Source: Budorcas taxicolor
Lineage: Eukaryota > Chordata > Mammalia > Artiodactyla > Bovidae
Length of the DNA: 64,000 nucleotides
Assembly (NCBI RefSeq): GCF_023091745.1
Contig: NC_068912.1
Location: 51,635,067 to 51,699,066 of the forward strand
Direction of reading: 5' to 3'
In this document: piece after piece, positions 45,755-58,559 of the stretch
Layout of the letters: the number at the start of each line of letters is the position of its first letter
How positions within the stretch are numbered: position 1 is the first letter of the stretch
Program-made: the position numbers and the translations under genes
Notes under the pieces: model-generated
What the model saw: the letters and a program-made list of their open reading frames with translations, nothing else
Told to the model about the DNA's origin: nothing
The model's database searches: none

Positions 45755-46292
45755 GGTATTAAAAGACACTTACTCCTTGGAAGGAAAGTTATGACCAATG
45801 TAGATAACATATTAAAAAGCAGAGACATAACTTTGCCAACAAAGGTCAGTCTAGTCAAGGCTATGGTTTTTGCAGTGGTCATGTAAGAGTTGGACTGTGA
45901 AGAAGGCTGAGTGCTGAAGAATTGATGCTTTTGAACTGTGGTGTTGGAGAAGACTCTTGAGAGTCCCTTGGACTGCAAGGAGATCCAACCAGTCCATTCT
46001 AAAGGAGATCAGCCCTGGGATTTCTTTGGAAGGACTGATGCTGAAGCTGAAACTCCAATACTTTGGCCACTTCATGCGAAGAGTTGACTCACTGGAAAAG
46101 ACCCTGATGCTGGGAGGGATTGGGGGCAGGAGAAGGGGATGACAGAGGATGAGATGGCTGGATGGCATCACCGACTCGGACATGAGTTTGAGTGAACTCC
46201 GGGAGTTGGTGATGGACGGGGAGGCCTGGCGTGCTGCGATTGATGGGGTCGCAAAGAGTCGGACACGACTGAGCGACTGAACTGACCTCAGG
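45755..46292 (+). mobile_element. BovB LINE 3' fragment, plus strand
   Basis: About 540 bp from KRHLLLGRKVMTNVDNILKS through the ORF2 end to the tail GACTGAGCGACTGAACTGA. The reading frame is broken by a deletion near 45885. It abuts the 5' part of the older minus-strand L1 block. Confidence 0.92.
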
Positions 46293-47027
46293 TAAGCCAG
46301 TGCTTATGTCATGTCTCTCCTTTGGTGCATTTATCTTCTTAACTTTCAGGTAACCCTGCAATATTAGCCCTCAGATTAATGTAAGAAAAGTTGCAAATGT
46401 AAAGACTTCTGGCTTTTTAATTCATTGTAATGATGTGAGAAGTGCTTTTCCCATTTTCTAGATTCCAAGTAGAAGCCTGATTCCCCAATTTTAGAAAATT
46501 TAGATATGTGACATATAACATTGGATTAGTTTTAAGTGTACAACACAATGACCTGGTATTTGTATATATTGTGAAATGATTACCACAGTGTTATTTTTTT
46601 TTAGTTTTGAGTATTACGTTTTTTACACTGACATTTTAAATGACATAAAGTTATATCCAGTCATAAGAGAAATAGAATTTGCATATATTTTATCCAGTGT
46701 ATTTTTTGCTTTTATTTATGTCATATATGTAGTATGTAGCTTTGTGTACATACCACCAAAGTCAAACTCCATTACCCCAAGGACACCTCACATTGCTCTG
46801 TAATAACCATAACCTTGTCCCTAATCTTTGTTGACCACTAATTTGTCCTCCATTGCCAAAATTTTTGACATTTCAAAAGTGTTATATAAATGAAATCATA
46901 CAGTATATGACCTTAGGGCATTTTTTTTCCTACTCAGGATAATAATTCCTTATAAATTCAAGTTATTGTATATATCAATAATTCTTTTTTTTTTGCTGAG
47001 TAGTATTCCACCATATGTATATACTGA

Positions 47028-47132
47028 GAAGGATGTGGCAACCCACTCCAGTACTCTCGCCTAGAAAATCCCATGGGCAGAGGAGCCTGATGTCCATGGG
47101 GTCAGAGTCGGACACGACTGAGAGACTTCACT
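47028..47132 (+). mobile_element. Bov-A SINE fragment, plus
   Basis: GGCAACCCACTCCAGTACTC through CACGACTGAGAGACTTCACT, with a small internal deletion near GAGCCTGATGTCCATGGG. Confidence 0.88.
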
Positions 47133-48499
47133 TTAAACATTTACCTATTAAATGACATGAGTGGTTTCCAGTTTTTCACTATTACAAAAATAGCTACTGT
47201 GAACATTTATGTACAGGTTTTTGTGTGAATGTAAGTTATCATTTATCTTAGATAAATGCCCAGTACAATTGCTGCGTCATATGGCTTTGCATGTTTTATT
47301 TGTAAGAAACTGAAAACTGGTTTCTACATCGGCTGTACCATTATATTTCCATGAGCAATGTATGAGTGACCCAGTTTTTCTCCATTCTTACCAGCATTCT
47401 TGCCACTATTTTTCTTTTTTAACCTTTCTGATAGGTGTACAGTGGTATCTCATTGTGGTTTATATGTATGTCACCGATGGCCAGTGATGGTGAACATGCT
47501 TTCATGTGTGTATGCCGTATGTATATTCTCTTTGAGTAAATTGTATGTCTTTTTGCCCACTTTCTAGTTAAAATTTTTAGTTGTTTGGAGAGTTCTTTAT
47601 TGTATTTATTTTTGTCAGATAAGTGGTTTGCAAATTCTTGTTCCTAATCTGTAGCTTTTCATAGGACAAAAGTTTTAATTTGAAGAGATCCAATTTATCA
47701 ATCTCTCACTTATGGATCATGCTTTTGGTATGAAGTCTAAAAGAAAATCTTTCTAACCATAGCGCCTTAAGATTTTTTTCCTGTTAGTTTTATGGTTTAT
47801 TTTACACTTAAGTTCAAGATGCATTTTGAGTTAATTTTTACATAAAATTTGAGATTTAGGTTGAGATTGTTCTGGGTTGGTTTTTTTTTTTTTTTGCTTA
47901 TGGATATCTAGTTGTCTGAGCACCATTTGTTGTAAAGGCTATCCTTCCTTTCTCCCTCCACTGAATTGCACCTCTGTCAAAAATCAATTGTGCAGATTTT
48001 TATGGTTCAACTTCTAGGTTATTTATTTTAGTCCCCTGATCTCTGGTTTCTTGATTACTGTAGCTTTATAGAAGTCTTAATATCACACAGAATGATTCAT
48101 GTCATTCTTTTTCGGGTCAATATTTAATTATTTTAGTCCTCGTCCCATTCCATATACATTTTAGAATAAACGTCTATGAAAAACTGTTGGGTTTTTGATA
48201 GGGTGTGCTTTTGAGAACTGACATTTTACTCTGTTGTCACTAATTTAGGTCTTTCTCCTTTGATTTGTTCATAAGCATTTTGTACTTTACAGCATACAGT
48301 TCCTGTATGTTTTCTTAAGTGTATACCTAGATATTCCATTTTTTAAGTTTTCACATTCTCTTTAGCATATAGAGATCAGATTTTTGTATGTTGACTTTGT
48401 ATCCTGTGACCCTGCTTAAATCACTTATTTAACTATGGTTTAACATTTCTTGGGATTTTTTTTGTGTAGAAAGTCACATGCAAAAATTCATTAGCTATT

Positions 48500-48789
48500 C
48501 AGTTCAGTCACTCAGTCATGTCTGACTCTTTGTGACCCCATGAATCACAGCATGCCAGGCCAGCCTCCCTGTCCATCACCAACTCCTGGAGTTCACTCAA
48601 ACTCACGTCCATCGAGTCAGTGATGCCATCCAGCCATCTCATCCTCTGTTGTCCCCTTCTCCTCCTGCTCCCAATCCCTCCCAGCATCAGAGTCTTTCCC
48701 AATGAGTCAACTCTTCACATGAGGTGGCCAAAGTACTGGAGTTTCAGCTTTAGCACCATTCCTTCCAAAGAACACCCAGGGCTGATCTC
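48500..48789 (-). mobile_element. BovB LINE 3' fragment with clear target-site duplication
   Basis: A minus-strand BovB 3' end of about 290 bp is flanked by CATTAGCTATT at 48489-48499 and 48790-48800. It is inserted in the 46.5-49.6 kb L1 block. Confidence 0.93.
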
Positions 48790-49157
48790 CATTAGCTATT
48801 ACTGAAAGCTAAATTTATTTAGAAACTGTTTAACATTATAGTTACCCCCCAAAATAGTGTATGGTGAAGTACTGCAGCCATTTTCCTTAAAACTGGAATT
48901 ATAAATGATTCCTGCTTCCATTATTTAATATTTTGGAAAATTAAAGCTAAAGAAATTTAAGGGAAAAAACCACACCAAAAACAAGAGTTTTATTCATTTC
49001 CAATTTGTATGACTTGGGTTTTGGGGTTGATAATTCTTTCCATACGTTGTGGGATTTGGTTTGCTAGTGTTTTGCTGAAGAGAGATAACAGTATGCAGCT
49101 TTTACTTATTTTTGGTAGTCTTTGATTTTACTGTCAGGGTAATACTGGCCTCATTGC

Positions 49158-49286
49158 TGCTGCTGCTAAGTCGCTTCAGTGGTGTCCGACTCTGTGTGAC
49201 CCCACAGACGGCAGCCCATCAGGCTCTGCCGTCCCTGGGATTCTCCAGGCAAGAACACTAGAGTGGGTTGCCATTTCCTTCTCGGG
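49158..49286 (-). mobile_element. Bov-A2 SINE fragment, minus
   Basis: GCTGCTGCTGCTAAGTCGCT through GGTTGCCATTTCCTTCTC. Confidence 0.9.
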
Positions 49287-49610
49287 AAATATCCTTGTTG
49301 ATAGAATTTGTCCTATTGACAAAAATACAGAATAGGCCTATTTCTGGAAGAGACATTTTCTGAAATAGGTTTTTTTCCTGTAAGAGTATCTTTTATATTG
49401 GTACTAATCCTTTAAATGGTTGGTATAATTTTTCAGTGAAATCATATGGGCTTGGTGATTTTTTTCAGAAGCTATTAATTATGAATTAAAAAATTTTAAT
49501 GGTATACAGCTATTTAGATGATTTCATATTGAGCTTTGATGGTTATATTTTTTGAGGAATTGGTCCATTTTTTCAAATTTATGAATATAAAGTTATTTGT
49601 AGTATCCCCT

Positions 49611-50292
49611 TTTATCTTTTTAGTGACTGTAGGATCTGTAGTGATTTGTGCCTTTTTCTTGGAGGTTTATGCCTTTCTCTAACCAATTTCGTGGCTGCAG
49701 AGCAGGCAATAAGATTAATAAAGACGAGTTTTGCCAAGTAATTCAACAAAGAATGGAGCAACAGAGTTGAGAGTATATGCAAGGGAGCGATTATTAATAA
49801 TAATATACTATAGACTCTGGGTAAGTGAGGGAGAGAGGGGAGAAATACTATGAAAGACACTAGGATTAAAGGACTGTTATTGCTAGAGTCACGGCCTATC
49901 CAAAGTAAGAAGAGATAAGAGCAATTATTGAGGAATTAGGACGCTTGAAATTGAGACTAAGAAGAGTTACAGTTGTTGGCAATGACAAGGGAGTGGCTAA
50001 AGTTGAGGAGCTATCAAGATCATTAGCAGAGAACTCAAGGGACTGAGAAGTTGTCAACTAAGAGAGTGACAGTGAAACAGAGACTAAGATCTCTGGGGAA
50101 TAAGGAGTGAACCAGGGATGGTAAGTGACTATGGGTAGTACTGTCTGATGATCATGAAAAACTTAAAACCTGGGGTATTTAGGGAAGGAAAGAATAGTCT
50201 GCAAGTAGCACTACAAAGGCAAGAAAACTATTAGTGAAAAAATAGGTGCTACTAGTGAGAGCCTGCAGGAGACAGCCAGGATTCAGTTAGAG
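49611..50292. other. EPHX4-BRDT interval, unassigned
   Basis: Purine-rich sequence (many GAGA and AAGAGA) with no named repeat or gene. 50456-51884 is AT-rich and also unassigned. Confidence 0.45.
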
Positions 50293-50455
50293 CAGTGGTT
50301 CTCAAACTTCAGTGTGTATTAGTATCACTGGAGGGCTTGTTCAACTATAGGTTGCTGGCCCCCATACCAGAGGTTCTGATTTAGTGAGTCTTAAGTCTGA
50401 GAACCTGCATGTTCCCAAATGATGCTGATGAAGCTGGTCCCACTCTTCCAGAACA
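50293..50455 (+). mobile_element. MER5A-like hAT MITE
   Basis: Starts CAGTGGTTCTCAAACTTCAG and contains ACCAGAGGTTCTGATTTAGT and GAGAACCTGCATGTTCCCAA. The right terminus is lost. Confidence 0.82.
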
Positions 50456-51884
50456 ACTCAAGAAAAAAAGAGGAAAAAAAAAAGCAAAAAGGTTGATTAT
50501 ATAATATTGTTAACAAGTAAAATCCATGCAAGAAGTTAAGAGAAGTCAAGCATTTTTTTACTAAGAAATAATGTACAAATTGAGGAAGGATCAGTTATAC
50601 ATCAATATTTTCTCTGCAAAACTGACTTAAACAAGCCTACCAAAATTTTGTTGACTATCTACATTGTGCCAGATCTCTTACTGATTGAGCAAAGGTTAAA
50701 ATGTTAAATTGGTTAAACTAAACACTGATAACCATAACATAGCTCTCTGTAAGGGGTGTTCCAAAGGTTTATAGAAAAACCTCAAGTAAACCATTTAATG
50801 TAAAAGGATATTAATTGAAGCTGAACTTTCTTTTTGGATGTAGACAAAGATCATTCACTGAACAGTTTTATTATTTAAAGGCAGTTGTTGAAAGAGTTAA
50901 TGTGTATTTGACAGAGTAAATTCTTTAGTATTTTTATTTAGTATTTAGTATTTTTATTCTCTTAAAAATGGAAAATTTCCCATAGATCTTAAAAGCATTA
51001 CATAATAAATATTTAAATGAGCCAGAAAATATTGAAAGGTCTAAAGAAAAAGAAAAAAAACAAAACAAAACCCTATAACCCCATCACCTAGAGGTAACCA
51101 CTATGCATTTCTGATGTATCTAAGACTACATATATATATATTAGAATATATAGATATATAGAAATTAGACTAGATATAAATATAAATTAGAATATATAGA
51201 GAAGTCCATATGCTCTTTTAGGAAAATAACAATGCATACTGTTTAATATATACATACTAATTTCTTGTTTAAAAATATAGTATAATATGTATGACTATGA
51301 CTTTTATTCTGGCTGTTTCATGAAGGTATCACCACCATTTCAGCCTCTAGTTGAATCGTATTTTTAAAATGGTTGACAGCTTAAAGGTATTTCAAGAAAT
51401 TATCATATTGATTATAAAAATAAATAAAGCCAAGAAAACTTTCTCTTTCTCTCTACAATACATATACACTTTGAATTTTTACTTTAGATGATACTGGAAT
51501 AGTGCCTGAATGTTACAAGAGTCCAAATTTTAAAATACATGAAGCTGATATACATAATTTATACATAATTCCAACTTGAGGGTGATGAAACAAAATATTT
51601 CACAGATTTAAATACTTAGTAAAGTAAAAATTTAGACATCCATTGCTATCACATGCATATTAAGAAATGTATAGATTCTTAAAGACACATACATAATTAA
51701 TATTCACTGTTATTTTGTCTCAAATTTAACATCTTTCAAACCATAGATAATAAATATACATTTTGAATATAGAACCAATAGAGAATCTTATGAAATCTGA
51801 CACTCAAAGAAACCAGGTGTTATTTGTTAGAGGTTCTAAATATTTCTGAAGGCAGACAAATATCTGTTTTAAAAGTTACAAACT

Positions 51885-52010
51885 CATGGTGATCATTTTG
51901 TAATATACAGACATGTTGAATCACTATGTTGTACACCTGGAACTAACACAGTATTACAGATTAATTATACTTCAATTTTAAAAAGTAAATAAAATAATAA
52001 ATTAACAAAA
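51885..52010 (+). mobile_element. L1 3' end, plus
   Basis: TGAATCACTATGTTGTACAC and ATTAATTATACTTCAATTTT, then an A-rich tail. Confidence 0.72.
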
Positions 52011-52165
52011 CAAAACAACCTCTCTTGTAGGCCCCACATTCTGCCACCCAGAGTCATTTAAAGAAACCCAGGCAGAATCATGGCTCATTGAAACATTATT
52101 TACATTACAAAAGGGTCCTATACTCCAAAAAGAGGCCTGAACTCCATTAAAGGACAACTCCCTGT

Positions 52166-52184
52166 AAAAAAAAAAAAAAAAAAG
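52166..52184 (+). repeat. Poly-A tract (about 19)
   Basis: Uninterrupted A-run just downstream of the BRDT gene end; probably a retroposon tail, but no body is recognised. Confidence 0.85.
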
Positions 52185-52340
52185 TTAGAAACTCAACAAG
52201 AACTCTTTTTTTGATCTCTATATCAAAACAAGAACGGACCATCTTTGAAACAAGAAGGGACCATCTTTTGGGATTTTCACTGCTTAGATAGGACCTATAA
52301 TATATAGTAGAATACTGGTAAAATGAATAACATTTGGGAG

Positions 52341-52346
52341 TTTATT
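52341..52346 (-). terminator. BRDT: Candidate BRDT poly(A) signal (AATAAA)
   Basis: The plus strand reads TTTATT, i.e. AATAAA on the gene strand, about 210 nt past the BRDT stop. It is the first perfect hexamer I see downstream of the stop. Usage is inferred, not shown. Confidence 0.45.
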
Positions 52347-52554
52347 CAATTTTTAGGTATCCCAAACTATAAAATTTCCTATAAATTATGTCATTAAAAA
52401 AATGAACATATAGTTAACAAAAAATGTAAGTGAAAATTGTTTAATCATCTTAGAGCAGTCAAAATACAATATAAGTTGGTATCTTGGTGTTGGAAAGCAA
52501 TCATTTTACCATTTGCTTTTTAATCTTTTATAATTCATTTAAGTTGATGGTTAA

Positions 52555-52638
52555 TCAAAAAACTGAGTTGTAATCAAAGTTGTTTTCAAACATTGTCATA
52601 ATGTCACTTTGAAGAGTCATATCAATGGTACCAGCCAT
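52555..52638 (-). CDS. BRDT: BRDT last coding exon (C-terminal motif and stop)
   Basis: 84 nt including the stop: MAGTIDMTLQSDIMTMFENN, then FDYNSVF and TGA. The MTLQSDIMTMFE core is the BET C-terminal motif, which in BRD4 and BRDT contacts P-TEFb. As I recall it, the human protein ends at ...NNFD; here the codon after Asp is TAC rather than a stop, adding YNSVF before TGA at 52557-52555. The acceptor is TTCTACAG|ATG. A 5.2 kb intron carrying an hAT relic, a Bov-tA and L1 pieces separates it from the previous exon. Confidence 0.93.
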   Translation of the reverse strand: MAGTIDMTLQSDIMTMFENNFDYNSVF

Positions 52639-52646
52639 CTGTAGAA

Positions 52647-54530
52647 AAGAAGAGAAAATATAAATGTTACTTAAAAAGTTTATGCCTTCATTGTATTACA
52701 TCTATATAAGGAAATGATAATGCAATATTTGGAATACAGAAAATGAATGTACTTCATTTAACATAATGAGTTTGTACATAACTTCTAATTTCTGTTCAAC
52801 TACTGATTGTTGTTAAAATACCTTTCACATGATAAATAAAAATTAAAACTTACAAGAGCACAAAGAACAAGTTTAACTTCTCTCTCCAAGTAAGAAAGTT
52901 CTCAGTGTTAATCTACACATCAACTAAGATTACATGGTTTGATGTATCTCTCTAACCAACACAGGACTAGATACACAAAATTATTTTCTGAATGAACTAG
53001 TATCTTACCCCTGTGAGAGAACTATAACATGTAATGTTAAAGTCATGATTCTGCCTAATACTGTGTAACCTAAGGCAAATTATCTAATCAAGTTTATTTA
53101 ATATACAGGTATTTATGAAGAGCAACCAGACTGAATGTATAACATTCAGTACAGTTTTGTTTATTAAATGCTAAAAAAACTAAATAAAATAAGCTAAAGT
53201 ATAGGAAAAGCTAAATTAAGACAAAAGAAACAAATGTTTTCTTACTGTACTCTGAAGACTTCTCTAAATGTCCGTGAGACACAAGTTAGTTTTTGCCACA
53301 TGTAAAATGACACCAACTATGAAAGTTCAGTTTTTTTTTTTAAGACCAGTGAACAGTAACAGCTCACAGTAGTAGCACCAGTTTGTAACCAGCTGGTTGA
53401 CATCCTGGATGAGAATCAGTGTTCTTTGATTATGTGGGAGATTTGGAATTATGACTTGGCTACCAAAAGGATATTATTTAATAATAAGTTGTGTGATTCT
53501 TAAAAACTATGAAAATGTCTTTAAATATGATTTAGAGACAAGGGTAAATTCTTAGATCTTAACCCCAGCTATTTTCCTAGTGCCAGCTATTAGGATACAA
53601 AATGTCTAGCCCAAGCTAATAGTCCTCAGAAGTTCTATTTTAATGCTCCAGTGAATGTTGGATACACTGTCCTGGTTTAAATATCACTGATACTCTTATC
53701 TCTAAGTATCCAGACTTACCACAAAGTTCCAAAAATATGTAATGAAACTTGTTTTATTTAAAAGTACTTTATTTTAGATTCTCTTCCATCTTGACTAAAT
53801 CTGAATTTGTGGATATTGATTGATGTCAAACTGGATACTGCCTGTACCAACTAACCTTAGATACCACAATTTAAATATTAAAGCTTTCTGCAGCTGACTC
53901 TATAACCTGGATATTCCTTTTTAGGTGGTCCTAATATACACTTCAACCATTCAAACTTAAGATCAAAACTTGGGTCAAGGGAACTGGCAGAGGAGAGGCT
54001 CTCCTAGGGAGCTTATGCTAGATGTCAAGTTATTGCTGCCATTTACAGTACCAGTCTGGCCCAGAAGCTGCAGCCTAAGAGTCTGGAGTATCAAGAATGA
54101 TAGTAGGTAGCTCCAAAGTCAAGTTTTTAATTGTCCAGCTGCTAGAGGTGGCACTTCTAGTCACGTTTCAGTGGGTTCCAGAAAAATGCTTGGATTTTAG
54201 AAATACCAGATTACCTAGTTGGGTTGTTGGGTAGCAGGAAGGTTGCTGAGATATCACTTGTGGGTAGCTACAGTCAGGCTCTTGTGAATACCAAAAGGAA
54301 AAATTCCTAGGTCACTAGAGAAATACTTCTAGTAAAGTACTACTTAAATTTTAATAAGGAACTTCAAATATATATATAAAAATTTGCTATTTAAATTTAT
54401 TAAAATTCAATAAAATGAAAAATTGACTTCCTTAGTTGCATCAGCCACGTTTTAAGCCCTTAATAACATGTAACTAGCTGCTATTATAGTCGATTGAGTA
54501 AAGCACGTTCCTCTAATTGTAGAAAGTTCT
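52647..54530. other. BRDT last intron, unassigned
   Basis: No repeat or exon supported in this stretch beyond simple AT-rich runs. Confidence 0.45.
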
Positions 54531-54534
54531 GTAA

Positions 54535-54863
54535 CAGGGATCCCCAACCCCCAGGTCACAGACGGGAGATTATGGAGTAGACTGGACATAAGCAACACAC
54601 TTCAGACGTCACTGTCTCCCATCCCCGGAGATGCGATCATCTAGTTGCAGGAAAACAAGCTCAGGGCTCTCACTGATTCTGCATCTTGGTGAGCTGTACA
54701 ATTATTTCACTATACATCACAGTGTAATAATAATAGAAATAAAGTACACAGTAGGTGTAATGCACTTGAATCATCTGGTAAGCACCCCACCCCCACCCCA
54801 GTCTGTGGAAAAATTGTCTTCCAGAAAACTAGTCCCTGGTGCCAAAAAGATTGGGGACTGCTG
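54535..54863 (+). mobile_element. Non-autonomous hAT-like DNA transposon
   Basis: Left end CAGGGATCCCCAACCCCCAG and right end AAGATTGGGGACTGCTG are inverted-repeat termini. The flanking octamers TTCTGTAA and TTGTATAA agree at six of eight positions, as for an 8-bp hAT TSD. About 330 bp, no coding capacity. In the last BRDT intron. Confidence 0.78.
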
Positions 54864-55011
54864 TTGTATAAGAGCATACTGCTCTAAAGCAAACTCCATC
54901 ATATGTTACAACACTGGTCTATACAGTTTGTTTCTGTCTTCACATTATAAATAAACCGATAAAACTTGTGTTTTATTTCCTAGGAAATTCATTTGTATCA
55001 TAATCAATACT

Positions 55012-55231
55012 ACCTGTGTGCCTGTGTGCTCAGTCACTTAGTCATGTCTGACTCTGTGACCCCATGGACTGCAGCCTACCAGACTCCTCTGGTCCATGGA
55101 ATTTCTCAGGCAAGAATAGTGGAGTGGGTTCCCATTTCCTTCTCCAGGGGATCTTCTAGACCCAGGCATCAAACCCTGTGTCTCCTGCATTGGCAGGCGG
55201 ATTCTTTACCACTGAGCCATCTGGTAAGCCC
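55012..55231 (-). mobile_element. Bov-tA SINE, minus
   Basis: GTGTGCCTGTGTGCTCAGTC through CTGAGCCATCTGGTAAGCCC. Confidence 0.92.
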
Positions 55232-55439
55232 AGTCAACACTACAGACAAAAGCCAATGACTTTTTTCTTCTGGAACTAGTATTCTGTATGACCTGTGAAT
55301 TCACATGACCTTTCCAGGATTACAAAAATATCCAGCAGTCAACAAGATAAATTTATATCTGGCATCAATGGTTACCAGGTTAAGTAAAGAAAGAGAAAAA
55401 CATTATCTGTAAAGGAGATTAATCAATCGAAACCAACAT

Positions 55440-56000
55440 GCAAGTGACAAATATTAGAATTAGCAGAGAACCCGTTAAACAATTATGATAATTGTATTCT
55501 ATTTGTTCAAAAGTTTAATAGAGTTAACTAAAAACATTAAAAATACCCAAATCAAACTTCTAGATATGATGACTATAATGTCTGAGATGGGACAACTTCA
55601 AGTGGTCTAACACAAAAGTAATTGGAATCACTAAAGATTTCAACTATACAACATTCTGGAAATGGCAAAACTATGGCAGTAAAAAGATCAGTGGCTGTAA
55701 AGGTTTAGGAGGGAGGGGTGAACATAAGGAGAACAGTATGTCATTATACATTTGTCAAAACCCATAAATTACAACACAGAGAGTGAACTCGGGTGCAAAC
55801 TATGGACTCTGCTTGGTAAACCAACATTGACAATGGTGTGGCAATGTTAATTCATAGACTGTGTAACAAATGTACCACACTAATGTGGGATATTAATGGT
55901 GGGAGAGACTGTGTATTGGTAGGAGAAAGGAGAGGAACATGTGGGAACTCTACTTTCATTCAGTTTTGCTGTCAATCTAAAACATTTTAAAAAGAAAGTA
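55440..56000 (+). mobile_element. L1 3' UTR piece, plus
   Basis: GTCATTATACATTTGTCAAA, ACTATGGACTCTGCTTGGTA and TAACAAATGTACCACACTAA follow the order of an old L1 3' UTR. Confidence 0.72.
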
Positions 56001-56029
56001 CTAATTATCAAAATTAATGAAGAACAAAG

Positions 56030-57290
56030 GCCAAATAACGATATTTTCAGATGTAAAATAGCTGGAAAAATTCATCACCAGTTGACCTATACCACAAGAA
56101 ATGTTAGAAGGAAGTCCTTAAAGGAAAAGGAAAATCATACCATTTGGAAATCTAGATCTAAATGAATGAAAAACACTGGAAACGGTAACTAGACAAGTTT
56201 TTTAAAAATGTCGTTTAAAATTTGAGAGATAATTTGACTGCTTAAACAACAGCCTAAAGGCTGGAAGGGAGGAAGTGGAACTACACTATTTTAAGGATAT
56301 TATACTAAATGTGAAGTGATGTAATATAAGTTGAAAGAAGACTGTGACAAGCTAAACTATCAATATATATGATAAACCATAAGGCAACCACTAAAGTAAC
56401 AAAGAGTTATAATAAGCCAATAAAGAAAAAGAAGGAATCATAAAAATACTTATTAATCTAAAAGAGTGCGGAGAAAAAAGAATAGATGACACACATAAAA
56501 AATAAGATGATGGCCTCAAATGTAACCATATCTATAATCGTATTGAATGTAACTGGTTAAACATTCCTGTAAAAGGCAGAGATTGGATTTTTTTTCAAAG
56601 GCAAGACTACACTATAGGTTGCAAGAAAATAATTTAAAATATGAAGCACAGATAAATTAAAAGGAAGGAAAAAAATTTTGCACCATGCCAACACTAGTCT
56701 TAAAAAAGGTGAAATTGTTATATTTCAGAGAAAACAATATTATGTGGAATAAAAAAAGTCATTTTATAATGAAAAGGGATCAGTTAATCAAGAGGATATA
56801 ACAGTCCTGTATGTTTATGCACCTAAGAACAACTTCAAAATACAGGAAATAAAATTGATAGAATTGCAAGGGTAAAAAGCCAAGGCTATAATTGTATCAT
56901 CATAGGTACCAATGCCCTTTCTCCATATTTGATAGAACAGACAGGCAGAAAATCAGCAAGAATTTAATAGACTTGAAAAAACATTATCAACCAACTTGTC
57001 CTGTTTAATGCCCTACCCAACAGAAGCAGAATGCACATTGTTCTAAGTGCATACAGAATATTTACCAAGGTAGATTGTAATCTGGGCTATAAAACAAGTC
57101 TTATTAGTGAATTTAAAATAATTCAAGATGTTGTGTGTTCTCTAACCACAATGGAATTCAATTAGAAATCACTAATTTTCTATTATTTTCACTAGCTAGA
57201 AAATTTCCAAATATTTGGAAAACTAAATAACACACTTCTAAATAATCCACAGATAAAAGGAAGAATTCTACACTTTTTATATATTAAGGA
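56030..57290 (+). mobile_element. L1 ORF2 N-terminal (endonuclease) piece, plus
   Basis: GGGATCAGTTAATCAAGAGG, ATGTTTATGCACCTAAGAAC, AGGCAGAAAATCAGCAAGAA and TAACCACAATGGAATTCAAT are the L1 endonuclease region in order. It lies after a 3' UTR piece, so this is a separate or rearranged copy. All frames are broken. Confidence 0.75.
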
Positions 57291-57444
57291 CACCTTAAAC
57301 AGAAATTTTGTTTTTTTTGGTTTCCAGTTTCATCAAGGTATAACTGACATATAACTTGATGCAGAGTTGAACTAAACACTGACTAAGGTGGCATATCTTT
57401 TGGCCACAATTCACAGGTAGTTTATAGGTTTTTCAAGAATAACA

Positions 57445-57655
57445 ACAGTAAGTGATTCTACCTTTGTGCCAGGCATTTTCAAATGTGCTTAATACAAGTA
57501 AATTCATTTCACCTTTTACCTTTACAAATAAGGAAATTGAGGCACAAGGAGGTTAAATGAATAGCCCAGGCTCTAAGGTCTATTTAATGGAAGAACCAGG
57601 ATTTGAACCCAAAGTTCAAACCCAAACCCAAAGGCTCGAGGATTGATACTCTATT
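57445..57655 (+). repeat. MIR SINE
   Basis: TTTGTGCCAGGCATTTTCAA, ATAAGGAAATTGAGGCACAA and CAGGATTTGAACCCAAAGTT. Confidence 0.85.
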
Positions 57656-57864
57656 ATTATACTATGCTTGTGTCATTTGACTATGAGATTTTAATTTTAC
57701 TCTTAATTTTAGAATGAACTTGATCCTCACTAAAGAAGTTAACTCCTCACACTAAAGAGGAAATTGTTACTGAAGAACCACCTAGAATACATCTTTGAAC
57801 ATGTAAAGACACTGCTCTGTTAAATCTTTCCTTTGTTAGATTCAGTAAACTAAAATTCACTTAC

Positions 57865-58039
57865 TGCTTCTCTTCTCCTCCGCTCTTGCTCCTTCTCTCG
57901 TGCTAAATTTCGGTCTTTCAGAAGCCACAGTTTGCCTTTATCTTGAGCTTCCTGTGACTGCTGATCTTGTTTTTGTTCTTCTCCAAGACACCTGTTTTGC
58001 ATTTTATTTGGAGAAGATTCTAGAGTGAAGCCATGGTCC
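57865..58039 (-). CDS. BRDT: BRDT coding exon (second from last)
   Basis: 175 nt: after the split Arg it reads DHGFTLESSPNKMQNRCLGE, then EQKQDQQSQEAQDKGKLWLL and KDRNLAREKEQERRRREA. The Gln-rich run followed by a basic and acidic helix (EKEQERRRREA) is the family's conserved coiled segment just before the C-terminal motif. The acceptor is TTCTTAAG|GGACC and the donor GAAGCA|GTAAGT, ending in phase 0. Confidence 0.95.
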
Positions 58040-58559
58040 CTTAAGAAACAGTAAAGTGAAAAGTAGGTTTCAAGTTCCTTAAAACTTTTTATAATGAAGA
58101 TACATTGTCAAACGACAAATATAAAGCAGTGTTCTAGATGTCCTTCTTCATATGTTATGACATTATTTTTTAATATTTCTGAAGTCAGATTTTACATAGG
58201 GCAATATATGTTAATAAAGAGAAGGTTTTGGAAAATTATGACCAAAGTTTACCATTATCTTCTTATACATAGAATGGAAACAATATTAAGACATTTCTGG
58301 AAAATAATGATACCATTATAATTTAGTAATATTAGTATTTTTAATAGCTTCTTTAATCACTTGATTATTTATATCCCCTTTAAAATAGGTATTACTACTT
58401 AATTTTTTAAAAATCAGTAAAAATTCACTTTTCTAAATATAATTTGCTCTGTGGTCTACTAAATTGCTGAATATAGTCACTTACAAAAAAGAAATTTAAT
58501 ATATTTAAAATACATGTCTATATCTCCCAAAATCTACACTAATCCAAATAATTACAGAC

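Larger units (their letters stand above)
46480..49610 (-). mobile_element. Second ancient L1, minus, with nested BovB and Bov-A
   Basis: Reversed L1 from its 3' UTR (TTAAGTGTACAACACAATGA) through ORF2 (TTGAGTAAATTGTATGTCTT, CATTTTGAGTTAATTTTTAC, TGACTTTGTATCCTGTGACC) to about 49.61 kb. Confidence 0.82.
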
